DNA of 6,936 nucleotides, from contig SFZC01000161.1 of the NCBI GenBank assembly GCA_004558955.1, positions 1 to 6,936 on the forward strand, written 5' to 3'. Below the pieces are notes generated by a model. The model made no database searches and had not been told where the DNA came from. It saw only the letters and a list, made by a program, of their open reading frames with translations. The stretch's first letter is position 1. Every line of letters begins with the position of its first letter. Source of the stretch: a bacterium. Lineage in GTDB: Bacteria > Cyanobacteriota > Vampirovibrionia > Gastranaerophilales > Gastranaerophilaceae. Positions 5,453 through 6,936 of the stretch are shown one piece after another. Made by a program: the position numbers and the translations under genes.

Positions 5453-6661
5453 ATGAAGAAGAAGTTTCTTGAAATTTTGAGCAATCCGCTGTTATTTTAT
5501 ACAGATAAAGACGGGCATGCGGTTTTTCGTAATTTTTGTTTGTTTGAAAAAACAGGTTGTTCTTATCATGCAAGTTTTTCTAAGGCAAATATCGGTAAGG
5601 TTTTGGAATACCGCTTCAAGTTGGATAAAACCTTTAAATGGGTTGCGTTCTTAACTCCAGTGATTTTGTATTTTATTTTTATTCATTATAATTTTTCGAT
5701 TTGGGAATTATTACTGTTTGAATTTTTATGTCTTGGAATTATCTTTGGCGTAAGAATTTATTTGTCTTCAAAATATAGTGAAGTTTTGATGAGAAATTTC
5801 GGAGCGTATGAACTTTGCGAATTTGAACCTCCAATCCCGAAACATAAGACTGATGAGTATGTTTCCCTGTTTAAGTCAAAAATTATCGCTTTGATTGTTG
5901 TTTTGTGCTTGTATTTTTTGCCTGCATTGTTTTTGCAATTTTCAATCAAGATGAGTTTAACTCCAAAACATTTGCATAGCAAAAGAGCTTTGACACTTTC
6001 TAATATTTACACTTCTCTTTATCCTAAGAATGAGAAAATTTATGATATGAGAGCATTTAGCAAATTTATGGAGAAGGATTACGAGGGTGCTCTTGAGGAT
6101 TACAAATCAGTAATTGTGTTTTCGGGGCATAAATTTACACAAAAAGACAGCACAAGGTTTGCAAATTTGTTACTTTTGCAGAAGAAAATCGGAACTCCGA
6201 GAGAGGCTTTGAGTTTATTTGATGAATACTTAGCCAAAAAGAAACTTTCTATTTTGTATAAATCTCAAATGTTGTGGATAAAATCAATATTTAAAATTGA
6301 AAATAACATAACGGATAATATTATTCAGGATTACGAAGATTTGATTTCGTCACTTGATGATACGGATGTGAAAAATCAGTTCTATATTTCAAGTGATTTG
6401 GCGTATATTTTGTACTTGATGCAGGATTATTCGCTTGCGGTAAATAATTATAATTCGTTAATCCAGTTTGTTGGGGATAATAGAAATCTTTTTGCAAAAG
6501 AGTTGAAATCCGCTTATGCCGAACGTGGTTGGGCAAGAAAAAACTTGGGTGATGAAATAGGTGCGGCTCAAGATTTTGCGGTGTCGGGAATTCCAATGGA
6601 CGAAATCCCAAATTATGAACCTTCTTACGAACCGCAAAAATTTATGGTGGATAAATTTTAG
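5453..6661 (+). CDS. Membrane protein with three transmembrane segments and a C-terminal TPR domain, 402 aa
   Basis: No known family is recognised. Residues 1-61 are a soluble basic N-terminus. Two close hydrophobic segments (about 62-80 and 84-104) form a membrane hairpin, and a third follows at about 144-164. Residues about 190-383 are helical with TPR-like repeats: one at 194-227 (AFSKFMEKDYEGALEDYKSVI), a weaker one at 233-264, one at 310-343 (AYILYLMQDYSLAVNNYNSLI) and one at 352-383 (AYAERGWARKNLGDEIGAAQDF). TPR domains hold protein partners, so a scaffold or assembly role is likely, but no partner can be named. By the positive-inside rule the N-terminus and the 105-143 loop are cytoplasmic, which would place the TPR domain outside the cytoplasm; this is inference. 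The ATG at 5453 is preferred to the in-frame GTG at 5447. It is the last gene of the map operon, starting 15 nt after the previous stop. Phe and Asn codons are mostly TTT and AAT, unlike leuS. Confidence 0.8.
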   Translation: MKKKFLEILSNPLLFYTDKDGHAVFRNFCLFEKTGCSYHASFSKANIGKVLEYRFKLDKTFKWVAFLTPVILYFIFIHYNFSIWELLLFEFLCLGIIFGVRIYLSSKYSEVLMRNFGAYELCEFEPPIPKHKTDEYVSLFKSKIIALIVVLCLYFLPALFLQFSIKMSLTPKHLHSKRALTLSNIYTSLYPKNEKIYDMRAFSKFMEKDYEGALEDYKSVIVFSGHKFTQKDSTRFANLLLLQKKIGTPREALSLFDEYLAKKKLSILYKSQMLWIKSIFKIENNITDNIIQDYEDLISSLDDTDVKNQFYISSDLAYILYLMQDYSLAVNNYNSLIQFVGDNRNLFAKELKSAYAERGWARKNLGDEIGAAQDFAVSGIPMDEIPNYEPSYEPQKFMVDKF

Positions 6662-6667
6662 TTTTTT
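6637..6667 (+). terminator. Weak A/T-only terminator overlapping the stop codon of the TPR gene
   Basis: AAAATTTAT (6637-6645) and ATAAATTTT (6651-6659) form a perfect 9-bp stem with loop GGTGG, and TTTTTT follows at 6662-6667. The stem includes the last codons, and the stop TAG is at 6659-6661. The hairpin has no G-C pairs, so termination may be partial and rnpB could receive some readthrough. Confidence 0.45.
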
Positions 6668-6673
6668 ATTAAG

Positions 6674-6699
6674 CGTGAAGTTTTGCAAAAAAGTTCACG
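6674..6699. repeat. Inverted repeat overlapping the rnpB -35
   Basis: CGTGAA (6674-6679) and TTCACG (6694-6699) are perfect arms. Four A-T pairs (6681-6684 with 6689-6692) continue inward past one G-G mismatch to a GCAA loop. No U-run follows on either strand, so it is not a standard terminator. The right arm coincides exactly with the predicted rnpB -35. Confidence 0.6.
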
Positions 6700-6722
6700 A
6701 AACCGAAAATTTATGTTAAAAT
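6694..6722 (+). promoter_or_regulatory. Candidate rnpB promoter (TTCACG-17-TAAAAT, extended -10)
   Basis: TTCACG (6694-6699) and TAAAAT (6717-6722) are 17 bp apart, with TGT directly before the -10. The start point would fall at about 6729, which agrees with the expected 5' end of the RNase P RNA. Confidence 0.55.
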
Positions 6723-6728
6723 GGCATG

Positions 6729-6923
6729 GGATAAAGTAGTCGGATAATCGCGCTTATTTTTATGAGTGAGGAAAGTCCGTGCATCTCAGAACAGACCGCC
6801 GGAGAAACTCCGGACGATGTGAGTCGGTGGAAAGTGCCACAGAAAAGATGACTGCCGATGGATTTTATATCACAGGCGATGGTGCAACGGTGAGTTAAGA
6901 GCTTCACCAGCGATATCGGAAGG
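6729..6923 (+). ncRNA. rnpB: RNase P RNA, 5' half (truncated at the contig end)
   Basis: This is the catalytic RNA that cuts the 5' leader from precursor tRNAs, working with the RnpA protein. The universally conserved GAGGAAAGTCCGTGC (6768-6782) is present. A hairpin CCGGAG-AAA-CTCCGG (6799-6813) follows in the specificity domain. Then come ACAGAAAAGATGACTGCCGATGG (from 6839), GGTGCAACGGTGAG, and the TAAGAGC...CACCAGCG block (6896-6912). This order matches bacterial type A RNase P RNA. About 195 nt are present of a usual 350-400. The second half, including the 3' strands of P4 and P1, is missing because the assembly breaks within or near P12 at an adapter sequence. The 5' end at 6729 is inferred from the promoter and is accurate to a few bases. 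The gene is not naturally broken as far as can be seen. Confidence 0.93.
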
Positions 6924-6936
6924 AGATCGGAAGAGC
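6924..6936 (+). other. Illumina TruSeq adapter core at the contig end (sequencing artefact)
   Basis: The last 13 bases are AGATCGGAAGAGC, the exact core shared by the TruSeq read 1 and read 2 adapters; the two adapters diverge at the very next base. An assembly carrying untrimmed adapter would stop precisely here. The bases are not part of rnpB, whose P12 stem would be expected to continue after GGAAGG. Confidence 0.9.

Noticed and set aside
6321..6907. Minus-strand frames across the end of the TPR gene and rnpB
   Set aside because: They overlap a convincing coding gene or a structured RNA on the plus strand, and their composition is not protein-like.
6896..6936. Natural P12 stem formed by CGATATC and GAGATCG at the contig end
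   Set aside because: It can be drawn with one mismatch, but the exact 13-base adapter match at the terminal position is a better explanation.
1..6936. CRISPR array, insertion sequence, tRNA or defence system
   Set aside because: No spaced repeats, terminal inverted repeats, transposase, tRNA-like fold or defence-type domains were seen on either strand.

Overview
The window is AT-rich bacterial chromosome, coding-dense, with ordinary Shine-Dalgarno sites, sigma70-type promoters and intrinsic terminators. It reads as a complete short assembly contig: ruvC runs off the left edge, and the RNase P RNA gene is cut at the right edge by 13 bases identical to the Illumina TruSeq adapter core. The core genes (ruvC, leuS, map, type A rnpB) confirm a bacterium but do not name it. 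The AT richness and codon style would fit an uncultured gut lineage such as Gastranaerophilales/Melainabacteria or a low-GC Firmicute; that is a guess from style only.

Left part, minus strand (1-811): the first 43 codons of ruvC, and upstream of it a gene for a membrane-anchored small heat-shock-like protein (alpha-crystallin/Hsp20 domain), with a minus-strand terminator between them. Divergent from it lies a 62-aa ribbon-helix-helix regulator (953-1141) with no toxin partner. The shared 141-bp divergent region holds two back-to-back promoters, each overlapped by a short inverted repeat, so the regulator may control itself and the heat-shock-like gene.

Centre (1214-3709): leuS, complete, with HMGH and KMSKS motifs, an intact CP1 editing domain and a zinc ribbon, followed by a strong intrinsic terminator. 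The 294-bp gap to the next gene carries a perfect 2 x 26-bp tandem duplication and the map promoter.

Right part (4004-6661): a tight three-gene operon. map (type I methionine aminopeptidase) comes first. Its stop codon overlaps the ribosome binding site of a 223-aa protein that resembles a degenerate RNase H-fold/DUF429 protein. A 402-aa protein with three membrane segments and a C-terminal TPR domain follows. A weak A/T-only terminator overlaps that gene's stop codon. Then come the rnpB promoter and the 5' half of rnpB.

A recurring regulatory pattern is that five of the six predicted promoters carry an extended -10 (TGN before the hexamer), and leaders are very short. No mobile element, CRISPR array, tRNA or defence system was found. 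The least explained items are the map-linked pair of uncharacterised genes and the regulator/heat-shock divergent pair.
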